NCBI GenBank assembly: GCA_015680685.1
Contig: MNCI01004660.1
Coordinates: 233,785-297,784 of the forward strand
Length of the DNA: 64,000 bases
Origin: Gnetum montanum
Lineage: Eukaryota; Streptophyta; Gnetopsida; Gnetales; Gnetaceae
Direction of reading: 5' to 3'
Both the position numbers and the translations under genes were made by a program. How positions within the stretch are numbered: the stretch's first letter is position 1; the number at the start of each line of letters is the position of its first letter. Under the pieces are notes generated by a model. The model was given only the letters and a program-made list of their open reading frames with translations. It did no database searches and was not told the origin of the DNA. Below are positions 1 through 9,491 of the stretch, in pieces.

Positions 1-73
1 TATATATAAGTGGGAACCACACTATGCAAATACTTATTTGATTCATTCAACTTCCTGATATTAGTCGACAGCT
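1..73 (-). mobile_element. Fragment of Athila-like internal DNA from the unit upstream
   Basis: This stretch is a diverged copy of 50786-50857, which lies in the 3' untranslated part of the minus-strand Athila-like element of unit 3. Both contain the block running from GAACCACAC to CTTCCTGATAT. At about 70 the similarity stops and the sequence joins the 3' tail of the array element. The junction suggests that another array unit lies upstream of the window, with its own partly deleted Athila-like insertion. The breakpoint differs from the one shared by units 1 and 2. Confidence 0.6.
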
Positions 74-247
74 TATGTCAGTATCTCTTTTGATCATTTG
101 TTTATATTAATCATGTTTAGATCACTTTAATTTAATTTCAAATTTTACCTCCTTGTTTAGTGATTTTTTTATTGCATTTCTTTTTAAAAATTTCATGATT
201 TTTATTGCTCCTTGCACTTGCATGCAATTTGTAGTTTGGGGGCTAAG
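74..247 (+). mobile_element. 3' end of array-element internal region, with polypurine tract
   Basis: This short AT-rich tail repeats at about 19305-19481 and 31915-32097. It ends in a purine-rich run (TTTGGGGGCTAAG, about 234-247) directly before the TGTTGA start of the LTR. A purine run abutting a TG start is the expected site for plus-strand priming in an LTR retrotransposon, so this is read as the polypurine tract and the 3' end of the internal region of a unit that begins upstream. An open frame of about 65 codons crosses the LTR border but resembles no known protein and is not considered coding. Confidence 0.6.
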
Positions 248-1945
248 TGTTGAGGTCAACCTCACCCATGCTAGGCATGGGGCCATTATCAATGCACATG
301 TAAGAAATTATAGTTGCAAAGTAGTCAAAATGCACAAATCAAATTCATAGGAATTCAACAAATGCTATACTGGTTTTATGTAAAAAGAAAAATATACACA
401 ATAGGTTCTCAACCACACATAAATAAAATAAAATAAAAATTATGAATTTCAATAGCTAAATGAGCATGTAGTACACCGACACATGATAAATAGTGCACCA
501 CATGCTTTGCACAGACCTCTAAAAGATGACCTCAATGTAACCTATCAGTCATGCTACTGTTACCAATTGCCCCTTGGAGAGAGAAAGTGATATAAAGGAA
601 TTCCATTTAGAAAATAAAAGAAATAAAATCAAGAGAAAAGTTAAACCACCTAAAAAATGCCAACAAAATAGAATATCTTTAAATTATAAAACATGCTAAT
701 GGCTGCATAATTTGTGCAAGTCTAATGAATTGCTTTTCATATTTTTTTTAAAAGTCAAATACAACATGCTCAAATAAAGTATGATGCTATAAACAAATTT
801 CAAGAATATTTGATTTGCTATTAGCAAATAGATTCTCTTTTTTGGAATTCCCAAAGAGTGCTAGTTGAAACTCCTCCTATCATTAAAAAGAATTACATAT
901 TTACAAAATGTTTGTTAAAAAATTTGTAACAGTGATGCAACCTGTTGACGGCGAATGATGGTTAACGGTAGTTCATGAGTTTCTTCTCCCGTAGGCTACT
1001 ATTTACAATAGAGACAACCAAAGACAATGGGGGACGGAGCCAGAGAACCATAGAAGCACCACTTGCATGCGTAGATGGTGATAGGTCGCGTGTCAATAGT
1101 GACGCAGACACCGTGAAGGATGGTGTTTTCAAACACTGATCTCTTCTTTTTCCTATCCTTTCACAGCACTCATATGGGGAACAAGGCACAGAACCTCTTC
1201 CTAGAAGTGGGAGGCATCCAGGAAAAAGTAGACACCTGGCGCCTGGTAACAAAACAACCTGCGGTGGCGGCCCTCAGATAGTTTCTCTGGACGGTGCGTC
1301 ACAGTGACGGCTACAGTTGTAGCACGGGTGACCACAGATAGAGGTTGACACACAAGGGACAGTTTGTTTCTTTTAGTCTCTAACCATAGCAAACAATTAT
1401 CGATGGTGTTTGGCATTGCATCCAATATGCATGCCAGTTCTCTGTTTTATGTACTTTTGTATTTTTCCTTTTTTTTCTTTGCCAATTGCAGCGACATTTC
1501 AACACACAGTATTAATAGAGGTGTGCTTCCTGAAGCACGAGTAGACAAGTAAGCACCTGGGCTATCCATTTTGCTGCATTTCTTTGTGTTAAGCTAAGTT
1601 TTTTTTGCTCAATCACCTTTAATTTGATGTCATTGTAACAAGACCATTAGTCTTTGTCAAATTTTTTTTCTAAATAAATCATTAAAATTAGACTTTTTCT
1701 TGTATTTTGAGTTCTCAAAATTTCAGTTATTTTTAAAAAAAACAATCTTTCATTTATCAACTTATTTTTGCTACTTTATTTTTCTTATTTAAAGTTGGGA
1801 TAATTATTCTATTTAAGTTTCTTTATCAAATTTCCTAGGTCAATTTATCTATTTAAATGTCACATAGCTTTCTCAGCTAAGACTATTCCCTAGTTTCTGT
1901 ACCTATACGGGAGGTGTTAGCGTGTCCAAAATTTACGCATCAACA
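248..1945 (+). mobile_element. LTR A of the array element
   Basis: This long terminal repeat of about 1.7 kb begins TGTTGA and ends TCAACA, giving 6-bp inverted ends. It is preceded by a polypurine tract and followed five bases later by a primer-binding-like site. Related LTRs lie at 19482-21206 and 32098-33881. Compared with those two, this copy lacks about 56 bp inside the GC-richer block near 1035 (short AGAG repeats flank the missing part) and about 35 bp near 1250. An antisense open frame (962-1252) lies in the GC-richer block. No TATA box or polyadenylation site was assigned. The borders are inferred from the terminal motifs and adjacent priming sites. Confidence 0.65.
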
Positions 1946-1950
1946 CCTTT

Positions 1951-1968
1951 TTGGCGCTAGAAGGAGGG
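1951..1968 (+). promoter_or_regulatory. Primer-binding-site-like sequence (first copy, stub leader)
   Basis: TTGGCGCTAGAAGGAGGG follows the LTR end at a five-base distance. Its TGGCGC start fits complementarity to the CCA end of a tRNA. The same site follows each LTR (3042-3060, 21212-21230, 33887-33904). Similar sites are familiar from Tat-type plant Ty3/gypsy elements. The tRNA was not identified. Confidence 0.55.
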
Positions 1969-2032
1969 TAGTTTCTCAACCTTTTCTTTATTTTCTTTTA
2001 TGTTTGTTTTTTTAAAAAAAAATTATGCAGCC

Positions 2033-3036
2033 TATTAATAGCAAATGATGGTTAACGACAGTTCACAGGTTTCTTCTCCCACAGGCTGCTATTTACAATG
2101 GAGACAACCAAAGCCAATGGGGGGCGGAGCCATAGAATCATACAAGTGCCACCTGCATGCGTAGATGGCGAAAGGTGGCACGTCAATAGTGACGCAGACA
2201 CTGTGAGGGGTGGTGTTTTCAAACACTGATTTCTCCTTTTTCCTATCCTTTCACAGCACTCATACGGGGAAAGAGGCACAGAACCTCTTCCTAGAAGTGG
2301 GAGGCATCCAGGCAACAGTAGACACCTAGTGCCTGGTAACAAAACAACCTGCAGTGGTAGCCCTCAGATAGTCTCTCTGGACGATGCATCACATTGACGA
2401 CTACAGTTGTAGCACGAGTGACCACAGATAGAGGCTAACACACAAGGGATAGTCTATTTCTTTTAGTCTCTAACCATAGCAAATAATTGCCAACGGTGTT
2501 TGGCATTGCATCCAATATGCACGCTAGTTTTCTGTTTTGTGTACTTTTGTATTTTTCTTTTTTTTTCTTTGCCAATTATAGTGGCATTTCAGCACACAGT
2601 ATCAATAGGGATGTGCTTCCTAAAGCACGAGTAGACAAGTAAGCACCTGGGCTATCCATTTTGCTGCATTGCTTTGTGTTAAGTTAAGTTTTTTTTGCTC
2701 AGTCACCTTTAATTTAATGTCATTGTAACAACACCATTAGTCTCTATCAAATGTTTATTTCTAAATACATCATTAAAATCAGACTTTTGCTTGTATTTGG
2801 AGTTCTCAAACTTTCAGTTATTTTAAAAAAAAACAATCTTTCATTTCTCAACTTATTTTTGCTACTTTATTTTTTTTGTTTAAAGTTGGGATAGTTATTC
2901 TATTTACATTTCTTTATCAAATTTCCTAGGTCAATTTATCTATTTAAATGTCACATAGCTTTTTCAGCTAAGACTATTCCCGAGTTTCCGTACCTATATG
3001 GGAGGTGTTAGCGTGTCCAAAATTTACGCATCAACA
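2033..3036 (+). repeat. Tandem partial second copy of LTR A (period about 1090 bp)
   Basis: This is a second copy of the distal 1.0 kb of the LTR, directly repeating 943-1945, with 87 bp of leader (1946-2032) between the two. Units 2 and 3 have only one copy. Both tandem partners share the two deletions that distinguish LTR A from LTRs B and C, so the repeat arose locally after those deletions. The junction lies in a T/A run next to a short motif (TATGCAGCC here, GATGCAACC in the first copy), consistent with unequal exchange or slippage. Small differences between the partners show that the event is not recent. Confidence 0.75.
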
Positions 3037-3041
3037 CCTTT

Positions 3042-3060
3042 TTGGCGCTAGAAGGAGGGT
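3042..3060 (+). promoter_or_regulatory. Primer-binding-site-like sequence of unit 1
   Basis: The same TTGGCGCTAGAAGG motif as at 1951 follows the second LTR copy. This site leads into the complete internal region of unit 1. Confidence 0.55.
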
Positions 3061-3448
3061 AGTTTCTCAACCTTTTCTTTATTTTCCTTTTATGTTTCTT
3101 TTTTTTAAAAAAAAATAAATTAGTTTTTTATTACTGTCTATTTTTGTTTTTTCCTCCCTGTTTTCAGTTTTATTGCTCTATTTTAGTTTCATTTTCAAAT
3201 CTCCAAATTTATATTCTAGCAGTCCTTTTTTAAATTTTTTTTTCTAAAATTTAATTGAGGTGATTTAAATTATTTTACTTTTAATTTACTTTTCTGAAAT
3301 TTTGTAATTTCAATTTTACTTTTAAAAATAAAATAAAATAAAATAATAATAATAAATAAATAAATAATAGAGCATTCAAATATTTTTTCCATTTTCTTTA
3401 ATTTTCAAAGTTTATTAACATTTTACATTTCCTATTATTTTTCATTTT
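3061..3448 (+). other. AT-rich leader between primer site and gag, unit 1
   Basis: This untranslated leader is about 390 bp, strongly A+T rich, with T-runs and an imperfect AATA/AAT repeat at about 3328-3368. The equivalent leaders are 21231-21620 and 33905-34289. No open frame or promoter motif is convincing. Confidence 0.5.
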
Positions 3449-5190
3449 ATGAGCAACTCTTCTTACGAAACATCTCAACAAAGAACTCATACTCCTACCC
3501 CTAGTCAACCAGCTACTCGCCAATTTACTTTGTGAAAACAACAAGCTTTACTTTTCCAAGTTCAATTCCTAAGAAACCTCACATTAAGATGGCAGCCCAT
3601 CAACCCCTGTTTCCCTTAGTAAGAAACCCTTTTAATTTTCATAACTACTATGACATACCAAAATCCCTTCAGAACATAAATCTATTCTTTGATCCTACAA
3701 CCCCTACGAATGATGCCCACCAGCACATACAATGTTTTGAAACATTTTTAGGAATCCACAACATTGTACATAATGATGTAGCATGTAGGGTGTTTGTAAC
3801 AACATTTAGGACCAAATCAACCCAATGGTTTTTAATGATTCCTGATGCCTCTATTAACACACAACAAGAATTCAAAAATAAGTTTTTGAATTAGTTTGAC
3901 AAATATATAAGCCCTACTATTGTATCAAGCAACTTTACCAGCCTAAGGAAACTACCTGGGGAAAATGTTAGGGATTATATCCTTAGATTCCTTCATCAAC
4001 TTGCCTATGTGCCAAATGAGATGCGACCACAACCAGATGGTATTCTCAACTTCTATCTCTCTACCATTGATCCATTATTCACTTATGTCATTAAATCCAA
4101 TCCCAACATAATGGAAATACAAGGTGCAATGTCAAAAGCTATGGAATTAGAGCAAATAACCCTTATAAATAACATCCAACCCAATTTGCGATTATGAGTG
4201 TTAGTAACCCTATGTAATCAAAATCTCTACTCTTACCAACTTTTCAAACATCCAATGTTATGCCTTAAGCTATTTCTCCCTTTCAACCAACTCAACCTTT
4301 AAGTAATTAATCTCAAGGCTCCATGTCCTTTTCATTCTTACCATCCAACACTAGTTTGAATCATGACTAATCAAAAGCCTTGATTCAATGCATTATAAAC
4401 CTAAATGGGACATCAAATTTTGTTGAACCACTACCCCAAACTCAAAATCAGATGACCCAAATACTCACTTCACTACAAAAACTATCCAATGAAGTGGTTG
4501 AGCTAAAGAGGAAGAATAACAAAGGCCCTATACAACCAGAAAAACCAAGTGCATCAATCAATAATGATTATTGTCATCTTCATAATACGAGGCAACATTC
4601 TAAAAAGACATGTCCTCAATTCATGGCATTGTATGGTGACAATACCCAAGGGCAAAAAAATGGAAAAACCCCTATCATGATCCTTAATGTACCTCATGAG
4701 ACAGAAAATGAAGAGGTTTCCTCATTAGAAAATGTTATGGTAGGCAACCCTAACCCACACAACACTCGCTCCAGAAAAATTAGTGACATTATGAATGCTG
4801 AAAAACAACAAACTAGGAACAATTCCTATACACCTCCAAACAAAAGAGTTCCTAGTCAAAACAATGCAAACAACCAATCTGGGTCATCCCAAGTAACTAC
4901 CCCACAACAACCAAAACCCCTTTCTATACTTAGTAGAGTTCCATCTCAACAAGAAGCCAAAGATGAACATAAAAATTATGATTTGGTTGAGGACTTAAAA
5001 AGAGTTAAAGCCAACATTTCAATGTATGACCTCCTACACTTCAACAAAATGAAAGAAGTGATTTGGCAATATGGTTCATATACCCGTAGCCCAGAGAGAA
5101 AAATCCCCAATTCTCAAAAGGCAAGTTCACTTTGCAGAAAGTCCTAACACATTATCAGTACAAAACGTGAATAATTCCATGTCTAGCAAA
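3449..5190 (+). pseudogene. gag of array element, unit 1 (broken)
   Basis: This is the remnant of a Ty3/gypsy-type capsid/nucleocapsid polyprotein. A first ATG at 3449 opens a Ser/Thr/Gln-rich leader that hits TGA at codon 29; a 1-nt loss follows before a second possible start at 3589 (MAAHQP). The retrotransposon gag capsid domain is seen near 3640-4150, with the hallmark TQWFLM and the S-I-N-T-x-x-E-F-x-x-K-F-L pattern. A TAG at 3892 replaces a Gln codon present in units 2 and 3, and a frameshift occurs at about 4185. After a Gln/Pro-rich linker, a zinc knuckle of the form C-x2-H-x4-H-x4-C spans 4572-4613. This knuckle resembles Tat-type gags more than the C-x2-C-x3-H-x4-C of the Athila-like elements in this window. 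Not translatable as one protein. Confidence 0.8.
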
Positions 5191-5640
5191 AAGGACCACC
5201 CCCCTTTCCTAACCAGTTTGATTATTTTAGGAAAGAATGTCCATAACTGTTTAATGGATTTTGGTGCAACTGTTAGTGTTATGCCTCTTGACATTTATAA
5301 CACCATAGAAGCACAAATGATACCACAAACTAAAAGTGTGATTCAACTCGATGGATCTAACATACCTATGGTAGGATGATAAAAAGGAGCTAAGGTACAA
5401 CTTAAGTAATATCCTACATTTACATGTTATACAAATATCCTAGTAGTTGACATGACACCCACATATGGTGTGCTCTTATCTAGAACTTTTGGAGCTATGT
5501 TTGGGGGCTTCTTTAGGTCGTATTTCTTAGAATTATTGATCCCTATCAAAGGAAAATATGAATACATGACTATACCTCGAGAACCCTTCTACAAATAAGT
5601 AGTAACAACCTTGGCTCAACAAAATCAATCTTTGGAAGAT
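5191..5640 (+). pseudogene. Aspartic protease region of array element, unit 1 (broken)
   Basis: This is the retroviral-type protease that would cleave the polyprotein. The flap-side motif DFGATVSVMP is near 5257-5286; units 2 and 3 have the canonical DSGA, so Ser to Phe has occurred here. A TGA near 5377 and TAA near 5407 break the frame. Downstream the sequence encodes the familiar linker before RT (V-V-D-M-T-P-T-Y-G-V-L-L-S-R, about 5446-5487). In complete Ty3/gypsy elements RT would follow shortly; here the frame runs instead into an acidic linker and the integrase C-terminus. Confidence 0.75.
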
Positions 5641-6311
5641 CAAAATGCTAATCTTTATGTTGGGGTTATTGAGGTTGAGTCTAGTGAACATGTTGCAAAT
5701 GACTATGTGAGTGGAACTACAAAAAGCCCTCTCTTATGTAGATCCCATCCAATCCAATCAAAGTTCTAGAGAAGGTGAAGAAAGCTATGGAGACACCTTG
5801 TCTTATCAACAACACAATGAATTTTGTCTAAGTGATCCAACACCTTTAGGGGAAGACAAAGATATAAATAAAGCCCTACCTGTTAAAACATTTGAAGGTG
5901 TGCTAAATTTTAATGACACATCCATGGAACATTCTCCTAGAAAAGCTATATTCGATGATCCACCAAGACCTAGACCTATCATTGAAACTTATATTAAAGA
6001 AAAACTTTATAGAAAACGATCAAGCAAGATAAAAGTAGTTCTTGATTTTCATAATCTTAAGCATAAACCAATTGTCAAGAGATGGTTTGATAAAAAAATA
6101 TGTAGCTAAAAATTTTCAAGTAGGTGATCTAGTCCTTAAGAGAGATAAAGCTTCTAATAAAACTAGCCCTCAAACTAAGGTTTCACCTATGTGGTCAGGT
6201 CCATTCCAAATTGTAGACATCACTGCCCCAAATTTGTTCAATATTGTTGATTTGCAAGGACATAGGTTGAATAAGAATTTTAATGCATTTCATTTGAAGC
6301 ATTTCTACTAA
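5641..6311 (+). pseudogene. Linker and integrase C-terminal GPF module, unit 1
   Basis: A Glu/Ser/Asp-rich stretch (5650-5990) leads into a segment with the integrase C-terminal signature: FQVGDLVL near 6115-6140, MWSGPFQIVDI near 6190-6220 (the GPF/Y motif) and NKNFNAFHLKHFY at the end, with TAA at 6309. This module helps integrase bind DNA. RT, RNase H, the zinc-binding HHCC and the DDE core that normally precede it are absent. Only about 0.5 kb separates the protease linker from this module, in all three units, so the loss is ancestral. A frameshift near 6095 separates linker and GPF module. Confidence 0.75.
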
Positions 6312-6903
6312 GATACCCCACATGGGCACTTCGTGATTTCTTGAATCTCCTCCACTTCCTCTTTTGGATGCACTGGTTCAAAAATCTTGTGCTTGCACAG
6401 CACTTGCATCATCGACGTCCTCCGCCGAACCATAGCCTTAGACTTAGCCTTCGCCTTAGCCTTAGCCTTAGCCTTAACCTTAGGCTTGCATTACCCTTCC
6501 TTTATTTCTGAGTGTAAAGCCGAGTAAGCCTAAGTCTGATCATAGCTATATTGTAACAAAAGTGTTATTATCCTCCTGGTTTCGTTTCACACCATCATCT
6601 CTGAAATTTGGATCAACGTGTGCTTGGAATGCTTTTTTCTTTTCTACAAAACCTCATATGGGCACTACCATATGTATTATGCATGCCAATTGATCTATGA
6701 TGGGAAGAAGCATGACTCATGAAACCCAACATGGAATGTTAATTATTGGGGAGTGTCGGTGGCATGGCATAGGGAGGCAACGGGCTCACCCAGTGTGGAA
6801 GAAGGAGAATACTACAGTGTCGTGGTAGAGTAGGGACACGCATAAGAAAAAAGGAAACATGAATTTTGGGGGATTACATAGTTAATATGCTTTCTGTATT
6901 CCT
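6312..6903 (+). other. 3' non-coding part of array element with CCTTAG hexamer run
   Basis: This region is somewhat richer in G+C than its surroundings. A degenerate run of CCTTAG/CCTTAA hexamers occupies about 6434-6486; it recurs in unit 2 (about 24599-24640) and unit 3 (about 37270-37327) with different lengths. It is not the plant telomere repeat TTTAGGG. The rest is conserved between units but has no coding pattern that could be supported. Confidence 0.5.
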
Positions 6904-7233
6904 ATGATACTTTTCCACTTCTGTGAGTCTTTTTGGGCGTCTTATGTGTTTTTAAATTCCAGTGTTTGCGTTAGCGCAGGAAGCACTAGCACTGACTCTA
7001 CATCTAGCTCTAGCTCTGTTCCTACCAGCAATGGTGGCACGTTTCATTTGCATGAAACTTTGAAAGCAAAAAATGAAATGATTGGCATCAGTGAAGCTTC
7101 CATTTTGAGGAGTAGCAGCAGCAGCATTATTTTGCTGCCATGGAATCAAGGACCATGGGCCCCCCATCTTCCTTGCATCTTTGGAATATGTATTTGGCTT
7201 TGTGGCTTTCTCCAATATGACAACATGATGTGA
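6904..7233 (+). other. Ser-rich conserved open frame downstream of pol remnant, function unknown
   Basis: A forward frame of about 109 codons contains a Ser/Thr-rich stretch (S-T-S-T-D-S-T-S-S-S-S-S) followed by KNEMIGISEA and a short poly-Ser tract encoded by AGC repeats. The same frame is open in unit 2 (25028-25507) and recognisable in unit 3 (about 37795-37990). On the opposite strand an Ala/Arg-rich frame is open over much of the same DNA. The block could be a captured piece of host gene, an extra or antisense ORF of the kind known in some Tat-type elements, or simple low-complexity sequence. No family was recognised. Confidence 0.35.
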
Positions 7234-7944
7234 ATCAATATGGTCCGGTTTAAAGAGGATTTACTAAGGCCAAGGTTAATTCGAATGACGCATGTAATCG
7301 TAACTTTAGAGAGCATGGTCATAATATGCATGTTGTGCTTTGGTCCAGAGATTCCAAGACCTCAATTTATTTAGGTGGAGCTAATTATTAGTAATAACCA
7401 AGGACTCAATCTTGTAACGTTAAATATTATATGGCTGGCTAATCAATCCTGTAATGATCCTATATCTAATGATATAGATACTAAAATTTCAAAACTAGGC
7501 ATAGGCAACTTTTACATTAGAGACAAAGATGTAAATATACTTAAAAGAATTTCAAAGTATAATAGTAGAGGAGCACCAAAGAGAGGTGAAATTCCAACAT
7601 AACATAAAAGGAATGCTTCACTAATTTTAGGAATACCCTTTTAGGTATTCATCTTACAACCAATCTTGAAAAAGCTCCCTTCTAAGATAGGAAAATAATA
7701 AGACATTACCATTTTAGCTTTTTAAGAAAAAAAGAAGAGGGATATAGTCAAGGCAAAAAATGAAGCATGATGTTAACTAGAGAACACAAAGGGAAAACAT
7801 TAATTAGAGAATTTGCAGTGAACCACATTACATAGAAATTTCCAAATGGTATAAAAACAAGGAAACAAAAACAACTCCAGCTACCTATCTTGGGCAACCT
7901 CTATTCTATGGAAAGAAATCAACTAACACTTGGTAGGGAGTGTT
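7234..7944 (+). other. AT-rich stretch before the LINE fragment, unit 1
   Basis: This block is present in units 1 and 2 and partly deleted in unit 3, where it resumes at 38034. It may include a 5' part of the LINE too decayed to read. No coding, RNA or terminal-repeat structure was seen. Confidence 0.4.
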
Positions 7945-9490
7945 AGGAGAGATGCAAAAGAAGTTGGCCTCTTCAAGAGGTATGTTTCTATCTTCTACAA
8001 ATAAGCTAACTTTGGCTAAATCTATCCTCTCAAACATTCTCATTTTTAGTTCCCCAGCCCAATTTGTATCGCAAGTCAATTAGATTATGAGGAATTTCCT
8101 TTAGTTAAGTGGGGAGGAACATCGTTGATTTCATTTGATTTCTTGGGATAAGGTGGCTATCCTAGTTCATGCAAGTGGTTGTGGGCTTTGAGATTTCAGG
8201 AGGTAGGCTTGTATTCTAGCTGCTAAGCTGGATTGGGAGGTTCGGTCTCAAGTAAACAAGCCTTGGGTCAATTTTCTTCAAATGTGCTATCCTAATTTTT
8301 TAAATCCTTGAAGATATAGAAAACCATTAAGAAAGGATGGACTTTCTTTCAAGTCACTTAAACATTAGGAATTTGGAGAAGGAGACATTCTAGTGGAAGG
8401 TCTTCTAATAGAACAAGCTTATCACTAAATGATTGGGCAAGTTTTTTCTAAAGTAGTCATCCTATTGTACAAAGGTCCAAGAGCACAAGTAAAGGATTGG
8501 TTCAATAGGGGGTAGTGGAGAACTCCATCAATCTTTAAAAATGATAATAGACATGGCCAATTCACCAAATTGTAAATATCCTTAAAAGACATAGCCCCTC
8601 TAATTTAGCCCATGAAGATACCTTGCATTTTACTTTGACAAACTGGAGACAATGAGGCTCATATCTTTATATGCAATCCTTTGCCAAAGTAAGGATATGG
8701 GACCTTATTTGAAGGTTGCATTGTTGATCAAAGATGAGGTTTTTTGCTTGGTTTTTGGCTCATCATGGAATGCTCACTTAGGAAAAAATCTAGTAATGGG
8801 GGTTTTCCATGGCCTCCTAGTGTATCCTTTACTATAATTTGATTGAAACTACAAAATACATTTTCACAAAATTTCTATTTACAAAGGTTGTAGGTTGATT
8901 TGTGTGCATGTGGACTAGGATCCTATGGAATCAATGTTAGGAAATGATTATAGAAGGGCCCATCATTCAAAGCCACTTACATGAGATTTCATTATGGGTG
9001 GAGGTTGCCTAGGAGATTTGGATCAAGTGGAATGTTAAGACATTTCAGGAAAACTATGTAAACTCTCCCTATAAATGTATCTTGAAAGCATTCACCAGCT
9101 TTCACTTATGGAAAAACATCCATGAATGTACAATGACAGTGTTTAATGCTTGTGACTTCTTGTGAGATGAGCTAATATGACACTCATAAACTATGTGTTC
9201 TTTTGCTTTTCCAAATACGAATACCCCTTCTTTTAAACTATGTGTTCTTTTGCTTTTCCAAATACGAATACCCCTTCTTTTAAACTATGTGTTCTTTTGC
9301 TTTTCCAAATACGAATACCCCTTCTTTTAAACTATGTGTTCTTTTGCTTTTCCAAATACGAATACCCCTTCTTTTAAATGAACTTTCTTATGTAACAGAT
9401 GATTATTTTTTGGTTCTTAGTTACAATGCCATATAGAAATGCCTATGGCTTTTTAATTAGTCTAAGTGTTCATTTGTTCCAACCCCCCCC
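7945..9490 (+). pseudogene. L1-type LINE ORF2 3' fragment, unit 1
   Basis: Read with frameshifts, about 7955-8560 gives the post-catalytic part of a plant L1 ORF2: a KLASSRGMFLSS…LTLAKSILSNIL stretch, then ISWDKV and a CGL/DFRR/ACILAAKLDW block, matching the thumb region of plant LINE reverse transcriptases. The extreme C-terminus is suggested near 8970-9165 (E-I-W-I-K-W-N). The endonuclease and RT catalytic core are missing, as expected for 5' truncation. The homologous fragments at 26280-27824 and 38395-39886 end in a short A-run after a common 3' tail; in unit 1 that tail is lost at the N. The insertion predates multiplication of the array. Confidence 0.7.
9188..9375. repeat. 47-bp minisatellite, four copies
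   Basis: Four consecutive, essentially identical copies of a 47-bp unit start AAACTATGTG and end CTTCTTTT (starts at 9188, 9235, 9282, 9329). Units 2 and 3 have one copy at the same place in the LINE 3' region. The near-identity of the copies indicates a recent expansion in unit 1, or an assembly artefact. Confidence 0.92.
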
Positions 9491-9491
9491 N
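9491..9491. other. Assembly gap (single N)
   Basis: One N follows a run of C. Comparison with units 2 and 3 shows that the LINE 3' tail, including the segment ending in the A-run, is missing here (about 130 bp relative to unit 2). The N hides missing sequence rather than one uncertain base. Confidence 0.85.

Noticed and set aside
153-350. 65-codon frame repeated at 19387-19584
   Set aside because: It crosses the polypurine tract and LTR border; its conservation reflects the repeat itself, not a protein.
6434-6486. Interstitial telomere repeat
   Set aside because: The unit is CCTTAG/CCTTAA, not the plant TTTAGGG or its complement, and it is short and degenerate.
7146-7331. Short minus-strand frame (about 61 codons)
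   Set aside because: It overlaps the Ser-rich block on the other strand, has no conserved counterpart in units 2 and 3, and no family resemblance.
9188-9375. CRISPR array
   Set aside because: The 47-bp units are directly adjacent with no spacers, and the DNA is a plant LINE tail.
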